Shown here: piece by piece, positions 44,564 to 52,454 of the stretch
Position numbering within the stretch: position 1 is the stretch's first letter
How the letters are laid out: each line of letters starts with the position of its first letter
Assembly (NCBI GenBank): GCA_900473745.1
Contig: UCMW01000007.1
Location: 372,001-436,000 of the forward strand
Reading direction: 5' to 3'
DNA: 64,000 nucleotides
From: Hyphomicrobiales bacterium
GTDB lineage: Bacteria; Pseudomonadota; Alphaproteobacteria; Rhizobiales; Rhizobiaceae
Translations under genes and position numbers: made by a program
Notes under the pieces: model-generated
Databases searched by the model: none
The model's input: the letters and a program-made list of their open reading frames with translations, nothing else
Told to the model about the DNA's origin: nothing

Positions 44564-44923
44564 ATGGATGAAAAATCGACGATCGCGGCCCTTGCCGCCC
44601 TGGCCCAACCGACCCGCCTGCAGACCTTCCGTCTGTTGGTGGCGCATGAACCCGATGGCGTTCCCGCCGGCGAGCTCGCGCGCCTGATTGGCGTGCCGCA
44701 GAACACCATGTCGGCACATCTGTCGACTCTCTCACAGGCCGGTCTGGTGACGGGCGAGCGCCAGAGCCGATCGATTATCTACCGCGCTGATCTCGATCGC
44801 TTCCGCGCCGTTGCCCTTTACCTGCTCAAGGATTGCTGCGGCGGCAATGCCAGCCTCTGCCAGCCGCTGATCGACGATCTCGCTTGCTGTTCACCCACCC
44901 TCGAAGTCACCCGCCCCAACTGA
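44564..44923 (+). CDS. arsR: Arsenic-responsive repressor ArsR
   Basis: A 119-residue winged-helix repressor of the ArsR/SmtB family. The DNA-reading helices are at about 36-60 (GELARLIGVPQNTMSAHLSTLSQAGLV), with a wing to about residue 75. The classical alpha-3 metal motif is absent. Instead cysteines cluster in the C-terminal helix: C91, C92 and C99 (KDCCGGNASLC), with C108-C109. This fits the atypical arsenite site of Agrobacterium and Sinorhizobium ArsR. There is no Shine-Dalgarno upstream, and the likely transcription start is at or near the ATG, so the mRNA may be leaderless. It represses the operon until As(III) binds. Confidence 0.92.
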   Translation: MDEKSTIAALAALAQPTRLQTFRLLVAHEPDGVPAGELARLIGVPQNTMSAHLSTLSQAGLVTGERQSRSIIYRADLDRFRAVALYLLKDCCGGNASLCQPLIDDLACCSPTLEVTRPN

Positions 44924-44933
44924 GAGACCGGCC

Positions 44934-45443
44934 ATGTCCGACAAGATCTACAACGTGCTCTTCCTCTGCACCGGCAATTCCGCCCGCTCGATCATCGCAG
45001 AAGCGCTTCTGAACCGGCTCGGCCAAGGCAAGTTCAAGGCCTATTCCGCCGGCTCCCAGCCGAAGGGTGAAGTTCACCCCTACACGCTGCAACTGCTGAA
45101 GGGCATGAACTACGACACGAGCTTCGCCCGCTCGAAGAATTGGGACGAGTTCGCAGTCCCGGGCGCGCCTGAGCTCGATTTCGTCTTCACCGTCTGCGAC
45201 AACGCCGCTGCCGAAGCCTGCCCCGTCTGGCCCGGCCAGCCGATGACCGCCCATTGGGGCGTGCCGGATCCGGCCGCTGCAGAGGGCACGGAGAGCGAGA
45301 AGCACTTCGCCTTCGCTGATGCCTACCGCATGCTCAACAACCGCATTTCGATCTTCGTCAGCCTGCCGATGACGAGCCTCGACAAGCTCTCGCTGCAGAA
45401 GCGGTTAAACGAGATCGGCAGTAGCACACAGACGGCCGGCTGA
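44934..45443 (+). CDS. arsC: Arsenate reductase / low-molecular-weight protein tyrosine phosphatase family
   Basis: A 169-residue protein of the LMW-PTP fold. The P-loop is C12-TGNSA-R18 (VLFLCTGNSARS), the CX5R signature with SARS, as in arsenate reductases of this fold. The conserved acidic region and a Cys in VCDNAAAEACPVWPG may resolve the disulfide during arsenate reduction. It probably couples to thioredoxin or mycothiol-like/GSH systems; the exact reductant is not deducible. It follows arsR by 10 bp and is separated by 5 bp from the aquaporin gene, so it is co-transcribed. A second, unrelated ArsC is encoded two genes later. Confidence 0.88.
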   Translation: MSDKIYNVLFLCTGNSARSIIAEALLNRLGQGKFKAYSAGSQPKGEVHPYTLQLLKGMNYDTSFARSKNWDEFAVPGAPELDFVFTVCDNAAAEACPVWPGQPMTAHWGVPDPAAAEGTESEKHFAFADAYRMLNNRISIFVSLPMTSLDKLSLQKRLNEIGSSTQTAG

Positions 45444-45448
45444 AGACC

Positions 45449-46150
45449 ATGGCCGATCTTTCCCGCCGCCTCACAGCCGAGGCGCTCGGCACCGCCATGC
45501 TGGTCGCAACCATTGTCGGTTCCGGCATCATGGCGGACCGGCTTTCCGATGATGTGGCAATCTCCCTGCTCGGCAACACGATCCCGACCGGCGCGATCCT
45601 CTTCGTGCTGATCACCATACTCGGGCCGATCTCCGGTGCCCATTTCAACCCGGTCGTGACAATGGTCTTCGCTCTCCGCAAGGAGCTGGAGACCTTCGTC
45701 ATCGTGCCATACGTTCTCGCCCAGATCCTCGGCGGCATCGCCGGCACGCTCATCGCTCATGCCATGTTCGAGCTACCGATCATCCAGGTCTCGGAAACGG
45801 TCCGCACGGGGTCGGCCCAGTGGACGGCGGAAGCTGTGGCCACCTTTGGCCTGCTGCTCACCATCCTCGGCGGCCTGCGCTTCAAGGCGGACGCCATTCC
45901 CATGCTGGTCGGCCTCTACATCACGGCGGCCTATTGGTTCACCGCCTCGACCTCCTTCGCCAATCCGGCCGTCGCGATCGCCCGCAGCCTGACCAATACC
46001 TTTGCCGGCATACGCCCGATCGACCTCACCGGCTTCATCCTGGCCCAGATAGTGGGCGCCGTGATCGCGGCCGCAATCGCCGCCTGGCTCTTCGCCGAGA
46101 GCCGCAATCAAATCCCCCCGATCATACCCCAGGGAAAGGAACGTCCATGA
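45449..46150 (+). CDS. aqpS: Aquaglyceroporin AqpS (arsenite channel)
   Basis: A 233-residue MIP-family channel with six membrane helices. The two half-helix motifs are GAHFNPVV (NPV, first) and SFANPAVAIARS (NPA, second). The second ends in ARS, where many aquaglyceroporins place the selectivity-filter Arg. The unusual NPV instead of NPA in the first loop is a pattern seen in ars-linked MIP proteins. In S. meliloti AqpS lets arsenite produced by ArsC leave the cell down its gradient, in place of an ArsB or Acr3 pump. No such pump gene is present here. The stop overlaps the next arsC start (ATGA). Confidence 0.92.
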   Translation: MADLSRRLTAEALGTAMLVATIVGSGIMADRLSDDVAISLLGNTIPTGAILFVLITILGPISGAHFNPVVTMVFALRKELETFVIVPYVLAQILGGIAGTLIAHAMFELPIIQVSETVRTGSAQWTAEAVATFGLLLTILGGLRFKADAIPMLVGLYITAAYWFTASTSFANPAVAIARSLTNTFAGIRPIDLTGFILAQIVGAVIAAAIAAWLFAESRNQIPPIIPQGKERP

Positions 46151-46572
46151 CCGTCACCATCTATCACAACCCGGCCTGTGGCACCTCGCGCAACACGCTC
46201 GACCTCATCCGCCATGCCGGCATCGAACCTGTGGTCATCGAATATTTGAAGACCCCGCCGAGCAAGGAAGATCTGGCAAAGATGATCGCCGATTCCGGAC
46301 TCTCTGTTCGCGAGGCGATCCGCGAAAAGGGCACGCCTTACGAGGAACTCGGCCTCGCCGATCCTGCACTTCCGGACGACCAGCTGCTCGACGCCATGAT
46401 CGCCACGCCGATCCTGATCAACCGTCCGCTCGTCGTCACCGACATGGGCACCCGCCTCTGCCGCCCGTCCGAAGTCGTGCTCGACATCCTGCCCTCAGAC
46501 GCCTTCACCTCTGCCTTCGTCAAGGAAGACGGCGAAGCAGTGCTCGATGCGGAGGGCAAACGCATTGTCTGA
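46147..46572 (+). CDS. arsC: Arsenate reductase, glutaredoxin-dependent ArsC (thioredoxin-fold)
   Basis: A 141-residue ArsC of the E. coli plasmid R773 type. The catalytic Cys11 is in [13 protein letters not shown]. The three arginines of the arsenate site are likely those in [16 protein letters not shown] and GTRLCRPSE, as in the family. It reduces arsenate to arsenite with glutathione and glutaredoxin. ATG 46147 is translationally coupled to aqpS. The gene is downstream of a second, structurally unrelated ArsC, so the operon carries two reductase types. Confidence 0.93.
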   Translation: MTVTIYHNPACGTSRNTLDLIRHAGIEPVVIEYLKTPPSKEDLAKMIADSGLSVREAIREKGTPYEELGLADPALPDDQLLDAMIATPILINRPLVVTDMGTRLCRPSEVVLDILPSDAFTSAFVKEDGEAVLDAEGKRIV

Positions 46573-47275
46573 TGTGAAAGTAGACCTGCCCGCCGCCGAT
46601 CTCGATCACCTGCGCCTGCCGGATCTTGAGGCGCTGCGCCGCCCCTTCTCGACCCACAAGCCGCGTATCCTGATCCTCTATGGTTCGCTGCGTCAGGTGT
46701 CCTTCAGTCGCCTGTTGGCGATGGAAGCCAAGCGCCTGCTCGAGCACTTCGGCGCCGAGGTGCGGGTTTTCGACCCTTCAGGCCTGCCGCTGCCCGACGA
46801 TGCACCGGTGAGCCATCCCAAGGTCCAGGAACTGCGTGACCTCTCCGCCTGGTCCGAGGGCCAGGTCTGGGTGAGCCCCGAGCGTCACGGCACGCTGACA
46901 GGCATCATGAAGGCGCAGATCGACTGGATTCCCTTGTCCGTCGGTGCCGTCCGCCCGACCCAGGGCAAGACGCTCGCCGTCATGCAGGTCTCCGGCGGCT
47001 CGCAGTCGTTCAATGCCGTCAACGCCATGCGCCTGCTCGGCCGCTGGATGCGGATGATCACCATTCCCAACCAGTCATCGGTCGCCAAGGCCTATCAGGA
47101 ATTCGATGCCGAAGGCCGGATGAAGCCCTCGTCCTATTACGAGCGCGTCGTCGATGTCTGCGAGGAACTGGTGAAGTTCACGCTGCTGACCCGCGACATT
47201 TCGGACTACCTCACCGATCGTTACAGCGAACGCAAGGAAGCGGCCGTGAAAGCGGTGAACCTCAAGGCCATGTAA
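46565..47275 (+). CDS. arsH: ArsH, NADPH-dependent FMN flavoprotein
   Basis: A 236-residue flavodoxin-like protein. The FMN phosphate loop is [42 protein letters not shown] and [21 protein letters not shown] are strong ArsH signatures. It oxidises trivalent methylated and aromatic arsenicals using NADPH/FMN/O2 chemistry. I choose TTG 46565, preceded by GGAGGG (46550-46555) at nine bases and overlapping the arsC stop; ATG 46547 is a less likely alternative. It ends the ars operon; glgX starts 80 bp later. Confidence 0.92.
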   Translation: MSDVKVDLPAADLDHLRLPDLEALRRPFSTHKPRILILYGSLRQVSFSRLLAMEAKRLLEHFGAEVRVFDPSGLPLPDDAPVSHPKVQELRDLSAWSEGQVWVSPERHGTLTGIMKAQIDWIPLSVGAVRPTQGKTLAVMQVSGGSQSFNAVNAMRLLGRWMRMITIPNQSSVAKAYQEFDAEGRMKPSSYYERVVDVCEELVKFTLLTRDISDYLTDRYSERKEAAVKAVNLKAM

Positions 47276-47355
47276 GCGCAACCGCTCTGGCCGAAGATCA
47301 CTCGCCTGCTATTGTTCCATCAGGCGAGCGAATCAAACCGACCACGAGGCGAGAC

Positions 47356-49314
47356 ATGACGGACACGATGCTCGGAGCAATCATCGGTAAGACGGGTGTC
47401 GATTTCCGCCTCTGGTCGCATCACGCGGACCGCGTTGAACTATGCCTCTTCGATGAACGCGGCGAGACAGAACTCACCCGCCTCTCCCTGACACGCGGCG
47501 AAGGCGACGTGCATCATGTGTTCGTGGAAGGTATCAAGGAAGGCGCCCGCTACGGGTTCCGCATCCACGGCCCCTATGATCCGGCTCAAGGGCACTGGTA
47601 TGATCCGGCCAAGCTGCTGGTCGACCCCTATGCCACCGAGCTGGACCGGCCCTTCGTTTACGACGCACGCCTCGGTCAGTTCGGCGTCGATACGGCAGAC
47701 CTCATGCCGAAAGCGATCCTCAAGGCCCACAAGCAACTCAAGCCCATGATGCCGCTCGGAGAGCGCACCGGCTTCATCTACGAGGTCAACGTCAAGGCGC
47801 TGACCATGCTGCATCCTGATGTGCCGGAGGCTCAACGCGGCACGCTGGCAGCGCTCGCCCATCCCTCCATCCTTTCGCATCTGCGCCGCATCGGCGTCGA
47901 TATGGTCGAACTCATGCCGATCACCGCCTGGATCGACGAACGGCATTTGGCCCCTCTCGGCCTCACCAACAGCTGGGGTTACAATCCCGTGGCCATGATG
48001 GCGCTCGATCCGCGCCTGGTGCCCGGCGGCGTCAAAGAACTCCGCGACACGGTCGCCGCTCTGCATGCCGAGGGCATCGGCGTCATCCTCGATCTCGTCT
48101 TCAACCACACCGGCGAAAGCGATGTCCTGGGGACGACGCTTTCCATGCGCGGCATCGACAACCGCTCGCTCTTTCGCCACGTGGCCGATGATCCCGGCAC
48201 GCTGGTCAACGACACCGGCTGCGGCAATACGCTGGCCTGCGACCACCCCTTCGTGCGCAAACTCATCGTCGACACGCTCCGCCACTTCGTTCTCTCGGCC
48301 GGCGTGGATGGTTTCCGCTTCGACCTCGCCCCGATCATGGGCCGCCACTGGGACGGTTTTCACTCGGATGCCCCGACCTTGCGGGCTATCCTCGAAGACG
48401 AGGTGCTGGAGGATCGTATCCTCATCGCCGAACCCTGGGACATCGGCCCCGGCGGCTATCAGCTCGGCCGCTTCCCACCCGCCTTCCTCGAATGGAACGA
48501 CCGCGCCCGAGACACATTCCGCCGTCACTGGCGCGGCGATGGGGGAACGACCGGCGATCTCGCAACGGCGCTTGCCGGCTCCGCCGATCTCTTCGCCCAT
48601 GACGACCACGGCCAGACCCGCAGCGTCAACTTCATCGCCGCCCATGACGGCTTTTCGCTCTACGACCTCGTGTCCTATGAGCACAAACACAACGAGGCGA
48701 ACGGCGAGCAAAACCGGGACGGCCACAACGAGAACTATTCCTGGAACAACGGCGTCGAGGGTGAAAGCTCTGATAAGACGATCCTGAAGAAGCGCCGGCA
48801 GGATGTCGAGGCTCTGCTGTCCACGCTGTTTGCCAGCCGCGGCGCCGTCATGATCACCGCCGGTGACGAGTTCGGCCGCACCCAAGGTGGAAACAACAAT
48901 GCCTATTGCCAGGACAATGCGCTTACCTGGCTCGACTGGTCGAAGGCAGACCAAGAGCTCATCGAAACCACCGCCCGCCTTGCCGCCATGCGGCAGCGTT
49001 TCTCCTGTTTCATGGATACAAGCGTCTTGGCGGGAGACGGCGACGTGATCTGGATGAACACGGAGGGGCAGCCGATGACCGTCGGCGACTGGGAGACGCC
49101 GCAACTCGGCGCCTTTGCCATGGTGCTTGCGGCAATCGATCGCGAGACTGGCAAGGACTGCCGCATCGCCGTCCTGTTCAACCGGTCGGCGGAACCGAGT
49201 GACTTCATGCTGCCGACTGTAGAAAAGCACAAATGGCGCCGTCTGCAGAGCGGACGGAGCGCTGCCAAGGCCAGCGTGAAGCCCCGGACAGTGGATTTCT
49301 GGGTCGAGAGCTAG
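47356..49314 (+). CDS. glgX: Glycogen debranching enzyme GlgX
   Basis: A 652-residue GH13 enzyme that removes alpha-1,6 branches from phosphorylase-limited glycogen. A CBM48 domain (VDFRLWSHHADRVELCLFDERGE) precedes the barrel. The nucleophile Asp is in VDGFRFDLAPIMGR, the acid Glu in LIAEPWDIGPGGYQLGRFP, and the transition-state Asp in FIAAHDGFSLYDLVSYEHK. GDEFGRTQGGNNNAYCQDN is a strong GlgX/isoamylase signature. It belongs with glgPBCA-pgm functionally but is separated from pgm by the ars operon. It therefore needs its own promoter or read-through from arsH. Confidence 0.95.
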   Translation: MTDTMLGAIIGKTGVDFRLWSHHADRVELCLFDERGETELTRLSLTRGEGDVHHVFVEGIKEGARYGFRIHGPYDPAQGHWYDPAKLLVDPYATELDRPFVYDARLGQFGVDTADLMPKAILKAHKQLKPMMPLGERTGFIYEVNVKALTMLHPDVPEAQRGTLAALAHPSILSHLRRIGVDMVELMPITAWIDERHLAPLGLTNSWGYNPVAMMALDPRLVPGGVKELRDTVAALHAEGIGVILDLVFNHTGESDVLGTTLSMRGIDNRSLFRHVADDPGTLVNDTGCGNTLACDHPFVRKLIVDTLRHFVLSAGVDGFRFDLAPIMGRHWDGFHSDAPTLRAILEDEVLEDRILIAEPWDIGPGGYQLGRFPPAFLEWNDRARDTFRRHWRGDGGTTGDLATALAGSADLFAHDDHGQTRSVNFIAAHDGFSLYDLVSYEHKHNEANGEQNRDGHNENYSWNNGVEGESSDKTILKKRRQDVEALLSTLFASRGAVMITAGDEFGRTQGGNNNAYCQDNALTWLDWSKADQELIETTARLAAMRQRFSCFMDTSVLAGDGDVIWMNTEGQPMTVGDWETPQLGAFAMVLAAIDRETGKDCRIAVLFNRSAEPSDFMLPTVEKHKWRRLQSGRSAAKASVKPRTVDFWVES

Positions 49315-49403
49315 AATTCTCGCAGATCTGTGACCGAACCCTATTCCGCCTGACACCAAGCGGCTGTAGCTTGCGGGAATTATTGAAGGATCGGGTTCTT
49401 TTC

Positions 49404-49892
49404 ATGCCGCAAGAGATTTCACTCAAGGACGTGCCGGGCCTCGTCGGCACCATTGTCGGCGTATCGGACTGGATCACCGTCGACCAGCCGATGATCGATG
49501 CCTTTGCAGGCGCCACCATGGATCACCAGTTCATCCATACCGACCCCGTGCGGGCTGCGGCCGAGACCCCTTTCGGCGGCACGATCGCACATGGTTTCCT
49601 GACCGTCTCGCTGCTGTCCGCAATGAACTACAACTGCCTGCCGAAAATTCGCGAACAGACGCTGGGCATCAATTACGGCTTCGAAAAGCTGCGCTTCATG
49701 TCGCCGGTGAAAACCGGAAAGCGCATCCGTGGATCCTTCAAGCTCGCCGCCGCACGTTTCCGCGGGGCAGGCATGTTGATGCTCACCTATGAGGTGACAG
49801 TCGAAATCGAGGGCGAGCGCAAGCCGGCGCTGACCGCCGACTGGATCACCATTTCACAGTTCGACCCAAAGGACAGGCCGGACAACGTCTGA
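49404..49892 (+). CDS. MaoC-like hot-dog dehydratase
   Basis: A 162-residue single hot-dog protein of the (R)-specific enoyl-CoA hydratase / MaoC family. The hydratase-2 signature with the catalytic Asp and His is GATMDHQFIHTDPVRA, followed by PFGGTIAHGFLTVSLLSAM. The C-terminus (VTVEIEGERKPALTADW) is typical. ATG 49404 has GAAGGA upstream. It could hydrate crotonyl-CoA-type thioesters for lipid or PHB metabolism. The substrate is not determined, and no acyl-CoA genes are adjacent. The DUF2332 gene follows after 20 bp. Confidence 0.85.
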   Translation: MPQEISLKDVPGLVGTIVGVSDWITVDQPMIDAFAGATMDHQFIHTDPVRAAAETPFGGTIAHGFLTVSLLSAMNYNCLPKIREQTLGINYGFEKLRFMSPVKTGKRIRGSFKLAAARFRGAGMLMLTYEVTVEIEGERKPALTADWITISQFDPKDRPDNV

Positions 49893-49912
49893 CACGACAA
49901 GCGAGAGCAGCC

Positions 49913-50980
49913 ATGACCGACGATAGCGCTGAAGTCATCCGGCAGAGCTTTCGCCGTCAGGCCAAGGCCTGCGAAGATCTTGGCTCACCTTTCACCGCAC
50001 GTCTCTGCACGATGGCGGCAGAACGGCTGACCGCAAAAACTCCGGTTGGCGCCACGATACTCGAATGGCCCGGAAATCCCGACGGCACCGGCGATGCGCT
50101 CGCCCTGAGGTTGGCCGGCACGCTGCATGCGCTTGTCCGCTCTGGCCAGGCCCCCGCACTCGCAGCCGTCTACCCGCCCCATGCCGTTGATGACGACACG
50201 CTCTGGGCCGCGATTGAGGTCGCGATGCGCCGGGACGAGGCCTTCATGCTGGAGCGCCTGAAGTCGGCACCCCAGACCAACGAGGTGCGCCGCTCATCAG
50301 CTTTGCTCCCCGGTTTCCTGACCATCGCTGCGCTGACAGGCAAACCGCTGGTCCTTTCGGAAGTCGGCGCCAGCGCCGGGCTGAACCTGCAATGGGATCG
50401 CTACAGCTACCGCCTCGGAGAGGTCAGCTGGGGCAAGACCTCCGCCGTCAACCTCGCCCCGCGCTGGGAAGGCCCGCCGCCACCGCAGGCCGCCATCGAA
50501 GTCGCCGAACGCGCCGGCTGTGATCTGAACCCGCTCGACCCGTCCTCCGAAGACGACCGCCAGCGGCTCTTCTCCTATATCTGGGCCGACCAGCAGGACC
50601 GCCTCGACCGCACCGCAGCAGCGCTCGCCATGGCCGCCGAAAGCGGTTTGCGGGTGGAAAAGGCCGACGCCATCGACTGGCTGCGGCACCGTCTCGCGAC
50701 ACCGCGCCGGGATATGACACATGTGATCTACCACACCATCGCCTGGCAATATCTGCCGCCGGCCCTGAAGGCCGAAGGCGAGGCGCTGATCGCAGAAGCC
50801 GGCACCCGCGCAACCGACGACGCACCGCTGGCCCGCCTGCAGCTGGAGGCCGACGGCAAGCCCGAGGGGGCCGCGATGTTGCTTACGCTGTGGCCGATAG
50901 GCGAAACCCGCGAGATCGGTCGGGCGGATTTTCATGGGCGTTGGGTGAAATGGGCGGGGTGGGAAGGCTCAAGCGGCTGA
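49913..50980 (+). CDS. DUF2332 family protein
   Basis: A 355-residue protein matching the DUF2332 family: FRRQAKACEDLGSPFTARLC at the N-terminus, VRRSSALLPGFLTIAALTGKPLVLSEVGASAGLNLQWDRY in the middle and HVIYHTIAWQYLP later. The GASAGLNL loop followed by a strand pattern resembles a methyltransferase-like Rossmann fold, but no AdoMet motif is certain. The family has no assigned activity. It is probably co-transcribed with the MaoC-like gene. The downstream toxin gene is on the other strand. Confidence 0.78.
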   Translation: MTDDSAEVIRQSFRRQAKACEDLGSPFTARLCTMAAERLTAKTPVGATILEWPGNPDGTGDALALRLAGTLHALVRSGQAPALAAVYPPHAVDDDTLWAAIEVAMRRDEAFMLERLKSAPQTNEVRRSSALLPGFLTIAALTGKPLVLSEVGASAGLNLQWDRYSYRLGEVSWGKTSAVNLAPRWEGPPPPQAAIEVAERAGCDLNPLDPSSEDDRQRLFSYIWADQQDRLDRTAAALAMAAESGLRVEKADAIDWLRHRLATPRRDMTHVIYHTIAWQYLPPALKAEGEALIAEAGTRATDDAPLARLQLEADGKPEGAAMLLTLWPIGETREIGRADFHGRWVKWAGWEGSSG

Positions 50981-51069
50981 TCTGAAGCGGCCAGTGGAGT
51001 TGGGCCGCAGATGGAAAATGATCGTGAGCAACCCGCAGTTCTCGTGAGAGATACGGAACTCTTCGGCGG

Positions 51070-51417
51070 TTACGCACTTACCCGTGGTGAACCTGCCAGA
51101 CCGAGAAAGACAAGAACAGCCTGATTAAGCCGCAGGATATCGGCGTCATCCAGCCGTCCCACCCTTGTGCCGACCTTGGACTTCGGGACTGTCGTAATCT
51201 TGTCCACCATCAGGCGGCAAGGCGAATGCAACCCATTCCGCTCATTCGGCGCCACGGGCAGGCGGAATAGCGGTGCTTCGGTTTCATCTGTGGTGAAGGC
51301 GCAGATCGTGATGGAGTCCGTCGCGTCAAAAGCCTCGTCTTGGACCACGACAACGGGGCGAGGCTTTCCCGCATAGTCTTTGCCGCCAGAAACCGTCCAT
51401 ATGTCGCCGCGTCTCAC
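51070..51417 (-). CDS. MazF/PemK-family type II toxin
   Basis: A 115-residue endoribonuclease-type toxin. The N-terminus RRGDIWTVSGGKDYAGKPRPVVVVQ is the classic MazF start (GDI-W ... KPRPVVVVQ). LMVDKITTVPKSKVG with the conserved Lys/Thr and a C-terminal LNQAVLVFLGL complete the fold. Start GTG 51417 overlaps the antitoxin stop by four bases (GTGA), which couples its translation. It probably cleaves mRNA at a short sequence when the antitoxin is degraded. Normal length and no interruption, so probably active. Confidence 0.9.
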   Translation of the reverse strand: MRRGDIWTVSGGKDYAGKPRPVVVVQDEAFDATDSITICAFTTDETEAPLFRLPVAPNERNGLHSPCRLMVDKITTVPKSKVGTRVGRLDDADILRLNQAVLVFLGLAGSPRVSA

Positions 51418-51653
51418 ACGCCTTCACCATCTTCGAAGACGATGTCAGAGGCAGCATCGATGAATGCCTGATCGCTCAGTGCTTCAGCGCTCATTGCAAC
51501 GGCAAGTGACTGCCGATGCGCTTCCGCCTTAAATGAAGGAGCACGAACATCCGGCACCCAGATCTGGATCGGGCGCAGGCCTTGCGCCCGTAGGCGTGAG
51601 CGATGTTCGCTCACCTTTACGCGGGACGGCTTCGGTTTGGCGGTGGAAGACAT
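51414..51653 (-). CDS. MazE-like antitoxin (DUF3018 family)
   Basis: A 79-residue protein: KVSEHRSRLRAQGLRPIQIWVPDVRAPSFKAEAHRQSLAVA matches the DUF3018/antitoxin MazE family found with PemK toxins. The basic N-terminal half (RVKVSEHRSRLRAQGLRPIQIW) is the likely DNA-binding part, giving autoregulation. The acidic C-terminus (DIVFEDGEGV) likely wraps the toxin. ATG 51653 has GGAG upstream. It precedes and overlaps the toxin gene, the usual order. A perfect palindrome at 51730-51745 upstream is a candidate operator. Confidence 0.85.
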   Translation of the reverse strand: MSSTAKPKPSRVKVSEHRSRLRAQGLRPIQIWVPDVRAPSFKAEAHRQSLAVAMSAEALSDQAFIDAASDIVFEDGEGV

Positions 51654-51729
51654 GGAGGCTCCATCTGCTTCGCATCTTTGTTTTCACGAGTTGCTACCGG
51701 AAAAGTGGACTGTGTTCCGGGAATAGCTC

Positions 51730-51745
51730 AGGTTACATGTAACCT
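51730..51745. promoter_or_regulatory. Palindrome AGGTTACATGTAACCT upstream of the toxin-antitoxin operon
   Basis: A perfect 16-bp palindrome 77-92 bp before the antitoxin ATG. Toxin-antitoxin operons are usually repressed by the antitoxin bound to such a site. No other symmetric site is evident between the gene and here. Confidence 0.5.
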
Positions 51746-51847
51746 ATCACACCCCCACACGGATTGCGAGCCTTGTGATGCAAAGTGCGCAGGATAGAGG
51801 AAACGGTGGAGAATCAGACCAGGCTGGCATCTCACAACCCAAACACG

Positions 51848-51870
51848 AAAAAGGCCGGGTCACCCCGGCC
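51848..51870 (-). terminator. Rho-independent terminator of the sox operon
   Basis: Minus strand: GGCCGGG, loop GTGA, CCCGGCC, then TTTTT; 30 bp past the soxG stop. Confidence 0.82.
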
Positions 51871-51899
51871 TCCACAAACCCTTTCAAAAGACCTGCTCT

Positions 51900-52454
51900 T
51901 CAGAGCGAGGCATCCTCCGCGCCTTCGCTCAGCATGCCAAACGCATACTCCGCAAACGAGCGCCAGCATTCGACGCGGAACGTGTCTTCCTCGGCGCGAT
52001 AGAGGATGATCTCAATCTTGCCGAAGACGGTGCGCGTGACGGCACCGACCGGGAAGGCCGAGAGCGACAGATCGAGCGGGCAGGCAGCGTTCAGCGTATC
52101 GGCGGCAACCGGCCCCGAGACAATGATCGCGGTGTTGCGATGGGAGATGTCGGTCGCCGAGTGAACGACGCCGGAGGCCGCGCAATCAGCCATCAGCGCG
52201 TCACCCTTCTCATCGATCAGGAACCACTCGTCCGGACCGATCCAGAATGCCGTGCGGCCCTTGGCAGAGGCCGAAGTTTTCGGCTTTAACGGCAGCGTAA
52301 GGCCGAGCGACTTGGAAAGACCTGTCAGGGCATCGGCGCCCGCACGAAGCGACACGCGGGTCGCGGGAAGCGCCGGGGTGAGGCGAACCTTGGCGCTGCC
52401 GCCATGGAAGCCGGCAAGAACGGTCTTGCGCTCTGCAACATGCATATCAGCCAT
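51900..52454 (-). CDS. soxG: Sarcosine oxidase gamma subunit
   Basis: A 184-residue subunit of heterotetrameric sarcosine oxidase. ATG 52454 (MADMHVAERKT) is chosen; it overlaps the soxA stop by 8 bp, and the frame upstream to 52502 lies inside soxA. The fold is that of a folate-binding-like (GcvT/YgfZ-type) small domain with GPDEWFLIDEKGD, SHRNTAIIVSGP and CPLDLSL. It is a structural subunit with no known cofactor. Last gene of soxBDAG, followed by a strong terminator. Confidence 0.93.
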   Translation of the reverse strand: MADMHVAERKTVLAGFHGGSAKVRLTPALPATRVSLRAGADALTGLSKSLGLTLPLKPKTSASAKGRTAFWIGPDEWFLIDEKGDALMADCAASGVVHSATDISHRNTAIIVSGPVAADTLNAACPLDLSLSAFPVGAVTRTVFGKIEIILYRAEEDTFRVECWRSFAEYAFGMLSEGAEDASL

